In this document: positions 8,921-17,448 of the stretch, piece by piece
How the letters are laid out: each line of letters starts with the position of its first letter
Numbering within the stretch: position 1 is the stretch's first letter
DNA from: Exilibacterium tricleocarpae
GTDB taxonomy: Bacteria > Pseudomonadota > Gammaproteobacteria > Pseudomonadales > Cellvibrionaceae
DNA length: 64,000 nt
Direction: 5' to 3'
Assembly: GCF_007004655.1 (NCBI RefSeq)
Contig: NZ_ML660103.1
Location: 1-64,000, forward strand
Notes under the pieces: generated by a model
Seen by the model: only the letters and a program-made list of their open reading frames with translations
What the model was told of the DNA's origin: nothing
Databases searched by the model: none
Program-made: the position numbers and the translations under genes

Positions 8921-9427
8921 CTAGCGGCCATACTCGCAGCGCGCCATTGAGGCTTCACCGGTACCCGGGCTCCAAGGGGCGATCGGCACGGCAGATACAG
9001 AGTTTTTTGGTGAACCTTCAATAACCCGCTCGCTGTAAACCAGGTAAACAACGCTGTTACGTTTGGTATCGCAAAACCGCACGACTTGCAGCTTTTTGAA
9101 AATGAGCGATCGTCGCTCGCGAAATACGGGTTCGCCATACTCTAAGCTGCCCTGGATAACGATGGGTCCGACTTGGCGACAATCGAGTGAAGCATCCGAC
9201 GTATCCTCTGCCACGCCGATAGCACCCTTATAGCCACCGGTCTTGGCCCGACTCAGATAACAAGCCACACCCGCTATCTTCGGATCGTCGAAAACTTCGA
9301 GCCTGATGGAATCATCAGGCGACAACAGCCTGAATTTAGTGTCCACACTGCCGATCTGCTCGGCCGATAGCACGGTGCTAAACAATAGCAACGCGGCAAT
9401 TATCACACCGGGTCCAACTGCAATCAT
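8921..9427 (-). CDS. creA: CreA family periplasmic protein
   Basis: 168 residues starting at ATG 9425-9427, chosen over an upstream TTG because GAGG sits about 8 bases before it and it yields a clean signal peptide (MIAVGPGVIIAALLLFSTVLSA). The mature part follows the E. coli CreA pattern closely: EQIGSVDTKFRLLSPDD, CYLSRAKTGGYKGAIGVAED, VVRFCDTKRNSVVYLVYSER and SPKNSVSAVPIAPW. Function in the periplasm is unknown. The creBCD genes that accompany it in E. coli are absent here. Confidence 0.9.
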   Translation of the reverse strand: MIAVGPGVIIAALLLFSTVLSAEQIGSVDTKFRLLSPDDSIRLEVFDDPKIAGVACYLSRAKTGGYKGAIGVAEDTSDASLDCRQVGPIVIQGSLEYGEPVFRERRSLIFKKLQVVRFCDTKRNSVVYLVYSERVIEGSPKNSVSAVPIAPWSPGTGEASMARCEYGR

Positions 9428-9576
9428 ACGGTAAACCTCGACAAGCCTCTGATTGATCAAACTATACTGTAGTGGTCAGGTTTAGACTACCAACCTGTTT
9501 TATGGCTTGGACTTCGCATGATGCTTGGGGGGAGGCGTATCGGGGTGGGGTGACTATGGGAGATTTTGCCTGGTGT

Positions 9577-10209
9577 TTACCGACTGGCCTTCAGTGCGTC
9601 GTAGGCGGCTTTTACGGCGGCGAAGGTCTCGGCGTTGCCGCCCTTGTCGGGATGCGTGCGCGCTGCCAACTCGCGAAACCGTCGCTGCACCCGCGGCCAG
9701 GGTTCGGCGCCTTCGAGGCCGAGGGTGGCGTAAGGGTCGCTGACCGCTTCGGTTTTTTCAAAACGACGCCAAAAACGCTGGAGATAGTCTGCCACTGTAT
9801 CCGGCGTAGCTGTGTAAAAGTTTGCCAGGTCCAGATAAAAGTCAGCCACCTGCTGCTGTGCCGCGACATTGAGCGTTTTAGTCTCAGCGTCCTCGGCGGC
9901 AGCCAGGGAAATCTCGACCGGCGCGATATGGAGCCACAGTTTGCGGGTGGAAAAATGCTGTCGCAGTTCGTACAGGCTGTGTTGCACGATAAAGTGCTTT
10001 TGAAACAGGGCCAGCGTGCTGTCGCCGGCCCATGGATAAACCTTCTCCGCCACCAGCAGTTGCACCAGTTCATATTCGGCGCACCGGCGCCGTTGCTCCA
10101 GATAGTTCCGTATCAGTCGGCGACAGTGCGCCAGCACCGCTGTAGTCAACGGTTGCTGTGCGCCTGCGGGGGCATGGGTTTGCGTCTCGGGTGGCTCGTA
10201 ACTATCGAT
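9577..10209 (-). CDS. DnaJ-related J-domain protein
   Basis: The C-terminal 70 residues form a J domain (DPYATLGLEGAEPWPRVQRRF, then THPDKGG with the HPD signature). The N-terminal part resembles the DNAJ_related domain (PF12339). It should stimulate an Hsp70; no partner is encoded nearby. The frame has no ATG: the first usable codon is TTG at 10149, but a GAGGG just after the thrS-like stop precedes an ATC at 10207-10209. I give the longer form, which starts 11 bases after that stop. It is probably co-transcribed with the thrS-like gene. Confidence 0.7.
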   Translation of the reverse strand: MDSYEPPETQTHAPAGAQQPLTTAVLAHCRRLIRNYLEQRRRCAEYELVQLLVAEKVYPWAGDSTLALFQKHFIVQHSLYELRQHFSTRKLWLHIAPVEISLAAAEDAETKTLNVAAQQQVADFYLDLANFYTATPDTVADYLQRFWRRFEKTEAVSDPYATLGLEGAEPWPRVQRRFRELAARTHPDKGGNAETFAAVKAAYDALKASR

Positions 10210-10220
10210 GGTGCCCTCGT

Positions 10221-11432
10221 TTATTCAGCCAGTTTCTCCAGGTAGTCAACCACAGCACTGCGTTCGACCGTGTGGTTGTCGCGGGCGCCGGCCCGGCGTA
10301 CCTTGACGATTGCCTGGCGTTGTTCCCGGGCGCCCGCCAGCAGTAACACCGGTACGCGCAGTTGCGTTAAACGGCGAATTTTACGGCCCAGGCTCTCCTC
10401 GCCAAACGCGTTTTCGACCCTGAACGCCCGTGTTTCCAGTTCCCGGGACAATTGTTCGACGTAGGATAGCGACTCCCGGTCGACGTTGGCAACCGCCACC
10501 TGCACCGGGGCCACCCAAAACGGCAGTGCGCCACCGCTGGCTTCCAACATAATCCCCACCCAGCGCTCCAGCGACCCGAGGATCGCCTGGTGCAAAATGA
10601 CAGGCGTCTGCTCGGGCGCCGCATCGCGGTAGCGCAGGCCGAATTTTACCGGCAAATTGAAGTCTAGCTGGATGGTGCCGCATTGCCACTGGCGCCCCTG
10701 GCCGTCGCTCAGACTCAGCTCCAGCTTGGGGCCGTAGAAGGCGCCTTCGCCGATCTGCGTTTGCGGGGCCAGGCCGGCACCGGCGCTGGCGTCGGCCAGG
10801 AGCTGTTCGGCGCGGCGCCACAGGGCTGCGCTGCCAAGGCTCTGTTGCGGTCGGGTCGACAGTTTGACACTCAACTGATCGTAGCCGTAAGCGCGGTAGA
10901 CCTTTGTTACCCGGTCGAAAAAAGCCCGCACCTCCGCTGTCACATGCTCCCAACTGCAAAACACATGGGCGTCGTCCTGGGTGAACTGGCGCAGTCGCAT
11001 ACAGCCGCTAAGAGCGCCCGAGGCCTCGTTTCTGTGGACCAGGCCAAATTCAAAGAGCCGGTAAGGCAGCTTGCGGTAGCTGTGCACTCCGTGTTTGAAC
11101 GACATAATATGGGCCGGGCAGGACATGGGTTTGAGGGCGTACTCAGCGGGTTGCGACGCCGCCAGTGCGCCGCCGACAAACATGTTGTCGGCAAACTTGT
11201 CCCAGTGGCCGGACTGCTGCCAAAGCTCCCGCTTCAGCAATTGCGGTGTCTTGATTTCATGAAAACCGCCGGCGCGGTAATGCGCGCGGATATGCTGCTC
11301 GATGGTGCGATAAAGCTGCCAACCCCTGGGGCGCCAAAACACCATGCCCGGTGCTGCGGCATCGAAGTGAAATAAATCCAGGCGCTTACCGATTTGCCGG
11401 TGGTCGCCCTCGATATGACTGGACTGTAACAT
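10221..11432 (-). CDS. Short threonyl-tRNA synthetase lacking the TGS and editing domains
   Basis: 403 residues against about 640 for standard ThrRS. It contains only the class II catalytic core and the anticodon-binding domain. The zinc ligands are present: Cys in MSCPAHIM, His in FTQDDAHVFC, His in VILHQAILGSLERW. The N-terminal TGS and editing (N2) domains are missing, starting directly at HRQIGKRLDLFHFDAAAPGM. A GAGG Shine-Dalgarno precedes the ATG. It should charge tRNA-Thr but could not clear Ser-tRNA-Thr. It is a second, specialised ThrRS if a full thrS exists elsewhere, and is controlled by the attenuator upstream. Confidence 0.85.
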   Translation of the reverse strand: MLQSSHIEGDHRQIGKRLDLFHFDAAAPGMVFWRPRGWQLYRTIEQHIRAHYRAGGFHEIKTPQLLKRELWQQSGHWDKFADNMFVGGALAASQPAEYALKPMSCPAHIMSFKHGVHSYRKLPYRLFEFGLVHRNEASGALSGCMRLRQFTQDDAHVFCSWEHVTAEVRAFFDRVTKVYRAYGYDQLSVKLSTRPQQSLGSAALWRRAEQLLADASAGAGLAPQTQIGEGAFYGPKLELSLSDGQGRQWQCGTIQLDFNLPVKFGLRYRDAAPEQTPVILHQAILGSLERWVGIMLEASGGALPFWVAPVQVAVANVDRESLSYVEQLSRELETRAFRVENAFGEESLGRKIRRLTQLRVPVLLLAGAREQRQAIVKVRRAGARDNHTVERSAVVDYLEKLAE

Positions 11433-11494
11433 GATTATGCCTCTTTGGTTTTAACGTTAGCGAGTGCCCGTCGCAAAAACCGGAGGCGTCGATA

Positions 11495-11530
11495 AAGAAA
11501 AACCCTCTGGCTTTCGCTCAGAGGGTTTTC
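11495..11530 (-). terminator. Rho-independent terminator of the threonine attenuator
   Basis: On the minus strand AACCCTCTG and CAGAGGGTT form a 9-bp stem capped by an inner GC-GAAA-GC hairpin, followed by TTTTTCTTT. It lies between the leader peptide and the thrS-like start. Its position inside the leader, rather than after a gene, marks it as an attenuator. Confidence 0.85.
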
Positions 11531-11557
11531 AGTTAACTGGTCAATTCAACCTATCCA

Positions 11558-11623
11558 CTACCCTCCAAACACGGCTCCGGTGGTGGTAGTGGTGGTGAAT
11601 TGACGAGCTATTGATAAGTTCAT
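11558..11623 (-). CDS. Threonine-rich leader peptide controlling the short ThrRS
   Basis: A 21-codon frame starts at ATG 11621-11623 and stops at TAG 11558-11560: MNLSIARQFTTTTTTGAVFGG. Six consecutive Thr codons parallel the thrL leader of E. coli. RNA complementarity supports attenuation: GTCAATTC before the Thr codons pairs with GAATTGAC after the stop. GGAGGGT at the end of the leader can pair with the 5' half of the terminator stem. A ribosome stalled on Thr codons would leave GGAGGGT free to form the antiterminator; one reaching the stop would cover it. The ribosome binding site is weak. Confidence 0.85.
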   Translation of the reverse strand: MNLSIARQFTTTTTTGAVFGG

Positions 11624-11643
11624 AAGGTTTAAAATTTTTTACC

Positions 11644-11693
11644 GGTAAGCTTAGGAGTTGTTCGTAAGCCTAGTCCATCTATTCGTAAGCCTA
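11644..11693. repeat. Direct repeats in the promoter/leader region of the short ThrRS
   Basis: TTCGTAAGCCTA occurs at 11661-11672 and 11682-11693, exactly 21 bases apart (two helical turns). A degenerate third copy, GGTAAGCTTAG, lies at 11644-11654. They sit between the likely promoter and the leader-peptide ATG. They may be a protein-binding array or an RNA element; nothing in the sequence decides. Confidence 0.5.
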
Positions 11694-11741
11694 AGGCTGT
11701 TTGTTTACGAGCTAAAAAGTTATCGCAATACACCGGCCCTG

Positions 11742-13472
11742 TCAACGGCGCTCGCCGCTGTGTTCGCCGGTTTTTTTCTTTTTCGGCCTGGCGCGGGGTT
11801 TGGCCGCGGCGCGCGGGTTCTCCGCCTGCCATTTGCGCAGGTTGAGCGGCCGCCCGGCGACACGGGCTTTTTTCAGTATCGCCAGAATTTCCTTCGGCAT
11901 GCCCTTGGGCAGGTCCACCGTGGCGTAGCGGTCATGGATGGCAATATGGCCGATATACTGGCTGTCGAGGTCCGCTTCGTTGGCAATACAGCCGACGATA
12001 TGGCCCGGTTTGGCGCCGTGGTCGCGGCCCACATCGAGCCGGTAGCGGTCCATATCTTTCTCCAGTGGGCGTTCAGCCGGTGCGCGGCGGTTGTCCCCGC
12101 CGCGGCCGTCGCCGTCTTCCCGAGTGCGTTTGGGGCGTGCGGGCAGCTCCTTCAGCAGCAACGGTGTTCCATCCTGGGCGATCAGGGCCAGGGCGGCGGC
12201 GACGTGCAGGGGATTTAACTGCTGTTCCTCCACCACGTCCTCGATCAGTGGCATAAACTCATCCAGCTGCTCGCTGGTCACCGTCTCGGTAATGCGCTGT
12301 TTGAAATCGGCGATCCGTTTCTGGTTGATATCCGCCGTGGAAGGTAGCGACATCGGCGTAATACTTTTATTGGTCGCTTTTTCGATGGCCCGCAGCAGGC
12401 GCTTTTCCCGCGGCGCCACAAACAAAATGGCCTCGCCGTTGCGACCGGCCCGCCCGGTGCGCCCAATGCGGTGGATATAGGCTTCGGTGTCATAGGGAAT
12501 ATCGTAGTTGATCACATGGGTGATACGGTCCACATCGAGGCCGCGGGCGGCGACATCGGTGGCCACCAGAATATCGACCTTGCCGGCTTTCAACTGATTC
12601 AGCGTTTGCTCGCGCTGGCTCTGGGCGATATCGCCGTTGAGCGGGGCGGCGCCGTAACCCCGGGCCCGCAGCCGTTCCGCCAGTTCCTGGGTGGCGATCT
12701 TGGTGCGCACGAAAATGATCACCGCATCGAAGTCCTCGGCCTCCAGGATGCGGGTCAGGGCATCGAGCTTATTGACACCGGTGACCGTCCAATAGCGCTG
12801 GGCGATGCGCTCGGTGGTTGCGGTCTTGACCTTGATGGTGATTTCTTCCGGCTCGCGCAGATGCGCTTTGGCGATGCGTTTGATCGCACTCGGCATGGTG
12901 GCGGAGAACAGAGCTGTCTGGCGCTGCGCGGGGGTTTGCTCGAGAATCCATTCGACGTCGTCGATAAAGCCCATACGCAGCATTTCATCGGCCTCGTCCA
13001 GCACCAGGTGGCGGATACGGGACAGGTCCAGGGTACCGCGGCGCATATGGTCCATCACCCTGCCCGGGGTGCCCACCACCAGTTGGGCGCCGCGGCGCAA
13101 CTGTTTGATCTGGCCGCGGTAATCGGCGCCGCCATAGATCGGCACCACATGAAAATCGCGCATATGGCTGGCGTAGGACTGGCAGGCTTCGGCCACTTGT
13201 ATAGCCAGCTCCCGGGTGGGGGCCAGAATCAGGCCCTGGGTGGCCGGGTCGGCGATATCGATCTTCGACAGCAGTGGCAGGGCGAACGCGGCAGTCTTGC
13301 CGGTACCGGTCTGCGCCTGGCCCAGCAGGTCGCGGCCCGCCAGCAGCGGCGGGATGGTGCGCGCCTGTATCGGCGAGGGCATTTCATAGCCGATTTTGCG
13401 CAGCGCGGGCAGCAGGGCATCGGCGAGGCCGAGCGCGTCGAAGCCAATGGCAACGGTCTCTGTATTGTTCAT
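11742..13472 (-). CDS. deaD: DEAD-box ATP-dependent RNA helicase, DeaD/CsdA type
   Basis: 576 residues with the full DEAD-box set: Q motif region YEMPSPIQARTIP, AQTGTGKT, PTRELA, VLDEADEMLRMGF, SAT, RGLD and HRIGRTGRAGR. After the helicase core comes the DbpA-type RNA-binding domain (RYRLDVGRDHGAKPGHIVGCIANE) and a basic tail (KPRARPKKKKTG). This layout is that of DeaD/CsdA, which acts in ribosome assembly and cold adaptation. The start follows a poor Shine-Dalgarno. Confidence 0.9.
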   Translation of the reverse strand: MNNTETVAIGFDALGLADALLPALRKIGYEMPSPIQARTIPPLLAGRDLLGQAQTGTGKTAAFALPLLSKIDIADPATQGLILAPTRELAIQVAEACQSYASHMRDFHVVPIYGGADYRGQIKQLRRGAQLVVGTPGRVMDHMRRGTLDLSRIRHLVLDEADEMLRMGFIDDVEWILEQTPAQRQTALFSATMPSAIKRIAKAHLREPEEITIKVKTATTERIAQRYWTVTGVNKLDALTRILEAEDFDAVIIFVRTKIATQELAERLRARGYGAAPLNGDIAQSQREQTLNQLKAGKVDILVATDVAARGLDVDRITHVINYDIPYDTEAYIHRIGRTGRAGRNGEAILFVAPREKRLLRAIEKATNKSITPMSLPSTADINQKRIADFKQRITETVTSEQLDEFMPLIEDVVEEQQLNPLHVAAALALIAQDGTPLLLKELPARPKRTREDGDGRGGDNRRAPAERPLEKDMDRYRLDVGRDHGAKPGHIVGCIANEADLDSQYIGHIAIHDRYATVDLPKGMPKEILAILKKARVAGRPLNLRKWQAENPRAAAKPRARPKKKKTGEHSGERR

Positions 13473-13665
13473 TTACGGGTCCAAATGGGGCGAGCAAAAC
13501 GCGGTAATGCAGGCGGGCTGGGTCGCAGTGTAAAAAAGCGGCGGTAGTATACCGCAGGCGGCAGGTTATGTCTGGTTAAATTGAAGCCGTCAGGCCCGGT
13601 GTGACGGCCAGTCTTTTGCCGGGCAATTATATTTGGCGCGCTAGAGGGTGGATTTTTCTCTCTTG

Positions 13666-13685
13666 TACTGTATATTAATACAGTT
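13666..13685. promoter_or_regulatory. LexA (SOS) box
   Basis: TACTGTATATTAATACAGTT contains CTGT-N8-ACAG with an AT-rich centre, matching the gammaproteobacterial LexA consensus. It is about 40 bases upstream of the radical-SAM repair gene start at 13723, well placed to repress it. The surrounding TTGTAC and TATTGT segments could supply promoter elements. Confidence 0.8.
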
Positions 13686-13722
13686 ATTGTAAAGCGCGTT
13701 AACTGAAAGCCCGGGAGGAGTT

Positions 13723-14982
13723 ATGAACCGTCTGCGCAAACTGACCATCCTGGCGGATGCGGCGAAGTATGATGCTTCCTGCGCCAGCAGCGGGTCGGTG
13801 AAACGGGATTCGAGCGGCGGCAGGGGGGTCGGTTCCACCACCGGCATGGGCATCTGTCACAGCTACGCGCCGGACGGCCGCTGTATCTCGCTGCTGAAAC
13901 TGTTGCTGACCAACTTTTGTATCTACGAGTGCAGCTACTGTATCAACCGGGCATCCAGCAATGTGCAGCGGGCCCGCTTCAGTGTCGAGGAGGTTGTCGA
14001 CCTGACTCTGGACTTTTATAAGCGCAACTATATCGAGGGGCTGTTTCTGAGTTCAGGCATTATCCGTTCGGCGGATTACACCATGGAGCAACTGGTACGG
14101 GTCGCCCGCTGCTTGCGGGAAACGCATGATTTTCGCGGCTATATTCATTTAAAGACCATTCCCGACGCCAGCCCCGCACTGATCGAGCAGGCCGGTCTCT
14201 ATGCCGACCGTTTGAGTATCAATATCGAGCTGCCCTCGGTGCATTCGCTGGCGCGTTTCGCGCCGGAAAAAAGTCTGCTGACCATCCGCAAGTCCATGGG
14301 ACAAGTGCGCGAACATATCGATGAAGCGAAAGAAAGTCGCCACCGGCGGCGCCGGCGACGGGCCGCCGCTTCTACATTTCACTACTCCCCCGCCGGCCAG
14401 AGCACGCAAATGATTGTCGGCGCGGACGACTCCACCGACAGCGATATCCTCAGCCTCTCGCACAACCTCTACCGCACTTACGATATGCGCCGCGTCTACT
14501 ATTCGGCGTTTAGCCCCATTCCCGATGCCGCGCAGACGCTACCGGCCAGGCCGCCGCCGTTGTTGCGGGAACACCGCCTGTATCAGGCCGACTGGCTGTT
14601 GCGGTTTTACGGATTCGGTATTGGTGAAATTGTCGAGACCGACCGCTCCGGCACCGGTATGCTGGACCTGGATGTCGACCCGAAGCTCGCCTGGGCGCTG
14701 CGTCACCGCGACCTGTTTCCGGTCAATGTCAACCGGGCACCGTTGGAGACATTGTTGCGGGTGCCGGGTATCGGCGCCATCGGTGCGGGGCGGATCGTAC
14801 AGGCGCGGCAATTCTCCAGCTTGCGCTTTAAAGACCTGGCCAAGTGCGGTTTATCGACCGGGAAAATTGCCCCGTTTGTTGAAACTGCAGATCATCATCC
14901 CTCCCTGACGGTGCTGGAAGACCAGGATTTGAAACAGCGCTTTATGCGCGGGGCGTCGCCGCAATTGACGTTATTTAGCTAG
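13723..14982 (+). CDS. Putative DNA modification/repair radical SAM protein
   Basis: 419 residues with the radical-SAM cluster motif CIYECSYC (Cx3Cx2C) near residue 66 and a second conserved start motif ILADAAKYDASCASSG. A C-terminal helix-hairpin-helix (LLRVPGIGAIGAGRIVQAR) indicates DNA binding. This is the TIGR03916-type protein that pairs with a TIGR03915 partner, found here 215 bases downstream. GGGAGGAG immediately precedes the ATG. The LexA box supports an SOS repair role. The exact reaction is unknown. Confidence 0.88.
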   Translation: MNRLRKLTILADAAKYDASCASSGSVKRDSSGGRGVGSTTGMGICHSYAPDGRCISLLKLLLTNFCIYECSYCINRASSNVQRARFSVEEVVDLTLDFYKRNYIEGLFLSSGIIRSADYTMEQLVRVARCLRETHDFRGYIHLKTIPDASPALIEQAGLYADRLSINIELPSVHSLARFAPEKSLLTIRKSMGQVREHIDEAKESRHRRRRRRAAASTFHYSPAGQSTQMIVGADDSTDSDILSLSHNLYRTYDMRRVYYSAFSPIPDAAQTLPARPPPLLREHRLYQADWLLRFYGFGIGEIVETDRSGTGMLDLDVDPKLAWALRHRDLFPVNVNRAPLETLLRVPGIGAIGAGRIVQARQFSSLRFKDLAKCGLSTGKIAPFVETADHHPSLTVLEDQDLKQRFMRGASPQLTLFS

Positions 14983-15080
14983 ACCATGTTTTATACCTGC
15001 CGGGCGTCGCGAGGTGAGGGTTGAAGTGCCGCCGGAGTAGTGCTTCGCCGACGTGCTATAACCGGTGCCTAGGCCGGACG

Positions 15081-15096
15081 TTTCAGGTGCCTGAAA
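15081..15096. other. Short gapped palindrome between the two repair genes
   Basis: TTTCAGG-TG-CCTGAAA is a 7-bp perfect inverted repeat with a 2-base centre, about 100 bases upstream of the TIGR03915-type gene. It could be an operator or small RNA stem. The remainder of the 14983-15197 gap shows no gene or terminator. Confidence 0.4.
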
Positions 15097-15197
15097 GCGC
15101 GTGATATTAATCACCGGTAGCCTTTTAAGGATTTGTATTAAGGGCTTACATCGTCAAGGTTATCGGCAGGACATGTATTGTCGCCAAGGTGTTTACC

Positions 15198-16058
15198 ATG
15201 TTTGTTCTCGAGGTTGACAGCTTTGCCCGGTGGCGCCAACAGGCGCGGGAACTGTTGAAGCGGGCGGTGGTGCCGGAGCAGATCGCCTGGCGCCAGGCAG
15301 GCCAGGCGGTTTTGGACTTTGGCGCCGGCGCGGGGGATTTCCTGAGCTTGCCGGTTCGAGATGCCAGCCCTAAAGTGCCGCAGCGCTTTTTAGCCCTGGC
15401 CGAGGAGGTGGCGTGTTTTGACGACGAGCGGCGCTGGTCCATGCTCTACCGGCTGGCTTGGCGGCTGGTATTTGAGGACCGACGCCTGCTGGATCTGAAA
15501 GTGGATGATCAGGTGGCCTGCCTGTATAGAATGCAAAAGTCGGTGGCCCGGGACAAGCATAAAATGAAAGCGTTCGTCAGGTTTCAACGCCTGGAGACCG
15601 AATTGGGCAGCGGTGAGCACGCCGCGCATTTTATCGCCTGGTTTGAACCGCAGCACCTTATCCTGCCGGCGCTGGCCCCTTTCTTTGTCAAACGGTTTAC
15701 CACCATGCGCTGGTCCATTTTGACACCCCGGGCCTGCGCGCATTGGGACCTGCAACAACTGACGTTGACCGCGGGCGCGCAACGGCGGCGCGATACCGGT
15801 GATGATATTGAGCAGTTGTGGCTGCAATATTACAAGAGCATTTTCAATCCCGCGCGGTTGAAACTGAAAGCCATGCAGGCGGAAATGCCGAAAAAATACT
15901 GGCGCAACTTACCCGAGGCACCGTTGATTGGCGAACTTCAGCGCGATGCCCAACGCCGGGTAGATAAGATGCTCGACGACGGTTACTCGCAGACGCCCGG
16001 CAAAGCCGTGCAATCGCAGTATCTGCGCGCCCAGCAGCAGCGCTTGCGTAACAGGTAG
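15198..16058 (+). CDS. TIGR03915-type putative DNA repair protein
   Basis: 286 residues from ATG 15198 (CCAAGG upstream; a GTG three codons earlier is also in frame). Recognisable segments are MQKSVARDKHKMKAFVRF and HFIAWFEPQHLILPALAPFFVKRF, conserved in this DUF4130-containing family related to uracil-DNA glycosylases. The C-terminus, with PKKYWRNLPEA and two basic stretches, is also family-like. It is always found next to the radical-SAM repair protein and is presumed to act with it on damaged or modified DNA. Confidence 0.85.
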   Translation: MFVLEVDSFARWRQQARELLKRAVVPEQIAWRQAGQAVLDFGAGAGDFLSLPVRDASPKVPQRFLALAEEVACFDDERRWSMLYRLAWRLVFEDRRLLDLKVDDQVACLYRMQKSVARDKHKMKAFVRFQRLETELGSGEHAAHFIAWFEPQHLILPALAPFFVKRFTTMRWSILTPRACAHWDLQQLTLTAGAQRRRDTGDDIEQLWLQYYKSIFNPARLKLKAMQAEMPKKYWRNLPEAPLIGELQRDAQRRVDKMLDDGYSQTPGKAVQSQYLRAQQQRLRNR

Positions 16059-16147
16059 AGCCGCCGTGCAAGCGACGCCGGCGCCGATCTTGGTATCCGG
16101 GTGGTGTTGAAGCTGCTCAGGCATCATCCACCCACTATCTCTATCAA

Positions 16148-16165
16148 CTACGTCAAATAACGTAG
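16148..16165. promoter_or_regulatory. Palindrome upstream of the porin/urea-uptake block
   Basis: CTACGT-CAAATA-ACGTAG is a 6-bp inverted repeat about 85 bases before the porin ATG. ACGTA half sites are common targets of LuxR/FixJ-type response regulators, and one is encoded at the far end of the urease cluster. The link is inference; the site is only a palindrome at a promoter distance. Confidence 0.4.
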
Positions 16166-16247
16166 CCCCTTGCGCCATTGAACGAATAGGCGCCACTGCC
16201 TCCGTGCTGAATAATGACCGGCGAATTCCAACAATAGAGGGCTGGGC

Positions 16248-17414
16248 ATGCACAATAATAAACACCGTGGTCTGAGGTCCCTGCCGACTTTGGCGGCGAG
16301 TGCGGGGTTGGTTTGTCTGTCGATGGTCGCCGGTCCCGTCGCGGCGGGCAAGCGGCTGGACCTGGATGATACCCGCTGGATCAGTGTGGGTGCGGGACTG
16401 CGCGCCGCTTACACATCGGTCGAAGACGGCGCGCCGAGCGGCGATGCCCGCAGCAATGATTTCGACGTGCAGAATATGCGCCTCTATTTCAGCGGCCAGC
16501 TCCACGAAAATATCAAGTTTACCTTCAATACCGATGAAATCTTTTCCGATGGCCCGGTAGATGTGCTCGATGCCATTGCCCAATTTGAATTCTCCAAAGG
16601 GTTCAACCTGTGGGTGGGGCGTATGCTGACCCCGGCCGACCGCATCGAAATGAACGGCCCTTTCTACGGACTTACCTGGAATCAATACACCCAGCCGCTG
16701 TATCCGTCCGACCAGGGTGGCGCGGCGGGTACCTATGGCCGCGACGACGGTATTACGCTGTGGGGGGCGGCAGGCAAGTTTCAGTATGCGATCGGTGCGT
16801 TCGATGGTGTGCAGGGGTTCGGCAATCACGACGATGAGCTGCTGTTTGCGGGCCGGTTCGCCTACAACTTCCTCAATATGGAGGATAACCCCGCCTATTA
16901 CACCAGCAGTACCTACTACGGCGGTCTCGGCAATGTGTTGACACTCGGGCTCAGTTTCCAGAGCCAGTCCGGCGCTACCGGCAGTTTTGCCGAATCGGGA
17001 GATTTCAGCGGCTATACCGTCGATCTGTTGTCGGAAACCGCTCTGGATAGCGGCGCTGTGGTGACGGTGGAGGCTGAGTATAAAGACTTCGATGCCGACT
17101 TCACCCTCGCCACACTGCCGGCCGGCGGTGGCGGATGTTTTTGCCTGTTTGACGGCGATTCCTACTTTGTCACGGCGGCTTATCTGTTTGCACAGGAAAC
17201 GGGCGTCGGCAAGTTGCAGCCTTATGTGCGGGTAGTGGAAAACAGCCCGACCGACGCCGCTGACAGCGACTTGACCGAGGTCGGGCTGAACTATGTGATA
17301 TCCGGCCACAACGCGCGTCTCAACTTCAATTACAGCAGTGGCGACGCCAATATCACCGGTTACCCGGGCGCCGACGTCGACAGTTTCTCCTTCGGTGTGC
17401 AGTGGCAGATTTAG
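16248..17414 (+). CDS. Outer-membrane porin linked to urea uptake
   Basis: 388 residues: signal peptide (SLPTLAASAGLVCLSMVAGPVAAG), then a beta-barrel-like alternation, with NMRLYFSGQLHENIKFTFNTDE and GFNLWVGRMLTPADRIEMNGPF typical of phosphate-selective porin O/P-like barrels. The C-terminus, SFSFGVQWQI, ends as an outer-membrane beta strand. It is encoded 34 bases before urtA in the same orientation, so it probably lets urea or short amides through the outer membrane. The substrate is inferred from context. Confidence 0.75.
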   Translation: MHNNKHRGLRSLPTLAASAGLVCLSMVAGPVAAGKRLDLDDTRWISVGAGLRAAYTSVEDGAPSGDARSNDFDVQNMRLYFSGQLHENIKFTFNTDEIFSDGPVDVLDAIAQFEFSKGFNLWVGRMLTPADRIEMNGPFYGLTWNQYTQPLYPSDQGGAAGTYGRDDGITLWGAAGKFQYAIGAFDGVQGFGNHDDELLFAGRFAYNFLNMEDNPAYYTSSTYYGGLGNVLTLGLSFQSQSGATGSFAESGDFSGYTVDLLSETALDSGAVVTVEAEYKDFDADFTLATLPAGGGGCFCLFDGDSYFVTAAYLFAQETGVGKLQPYVRVVENSPTDAADSDLTEVGLNYVISGHNARLNFNYSSGDANITGYPGADVDSFSFGVQWQI

Positions 17415-17448
17415 ATATCTTTTTTAGTCGATTATCAGGGGACTTTCT

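Noticed and set aside
12471-13547. 358-residue plus-strand frame opposite the DEAD-box helicase
   Set aside because: Shadow frame, Gly/His/Asp-rich without a recognisable fold.
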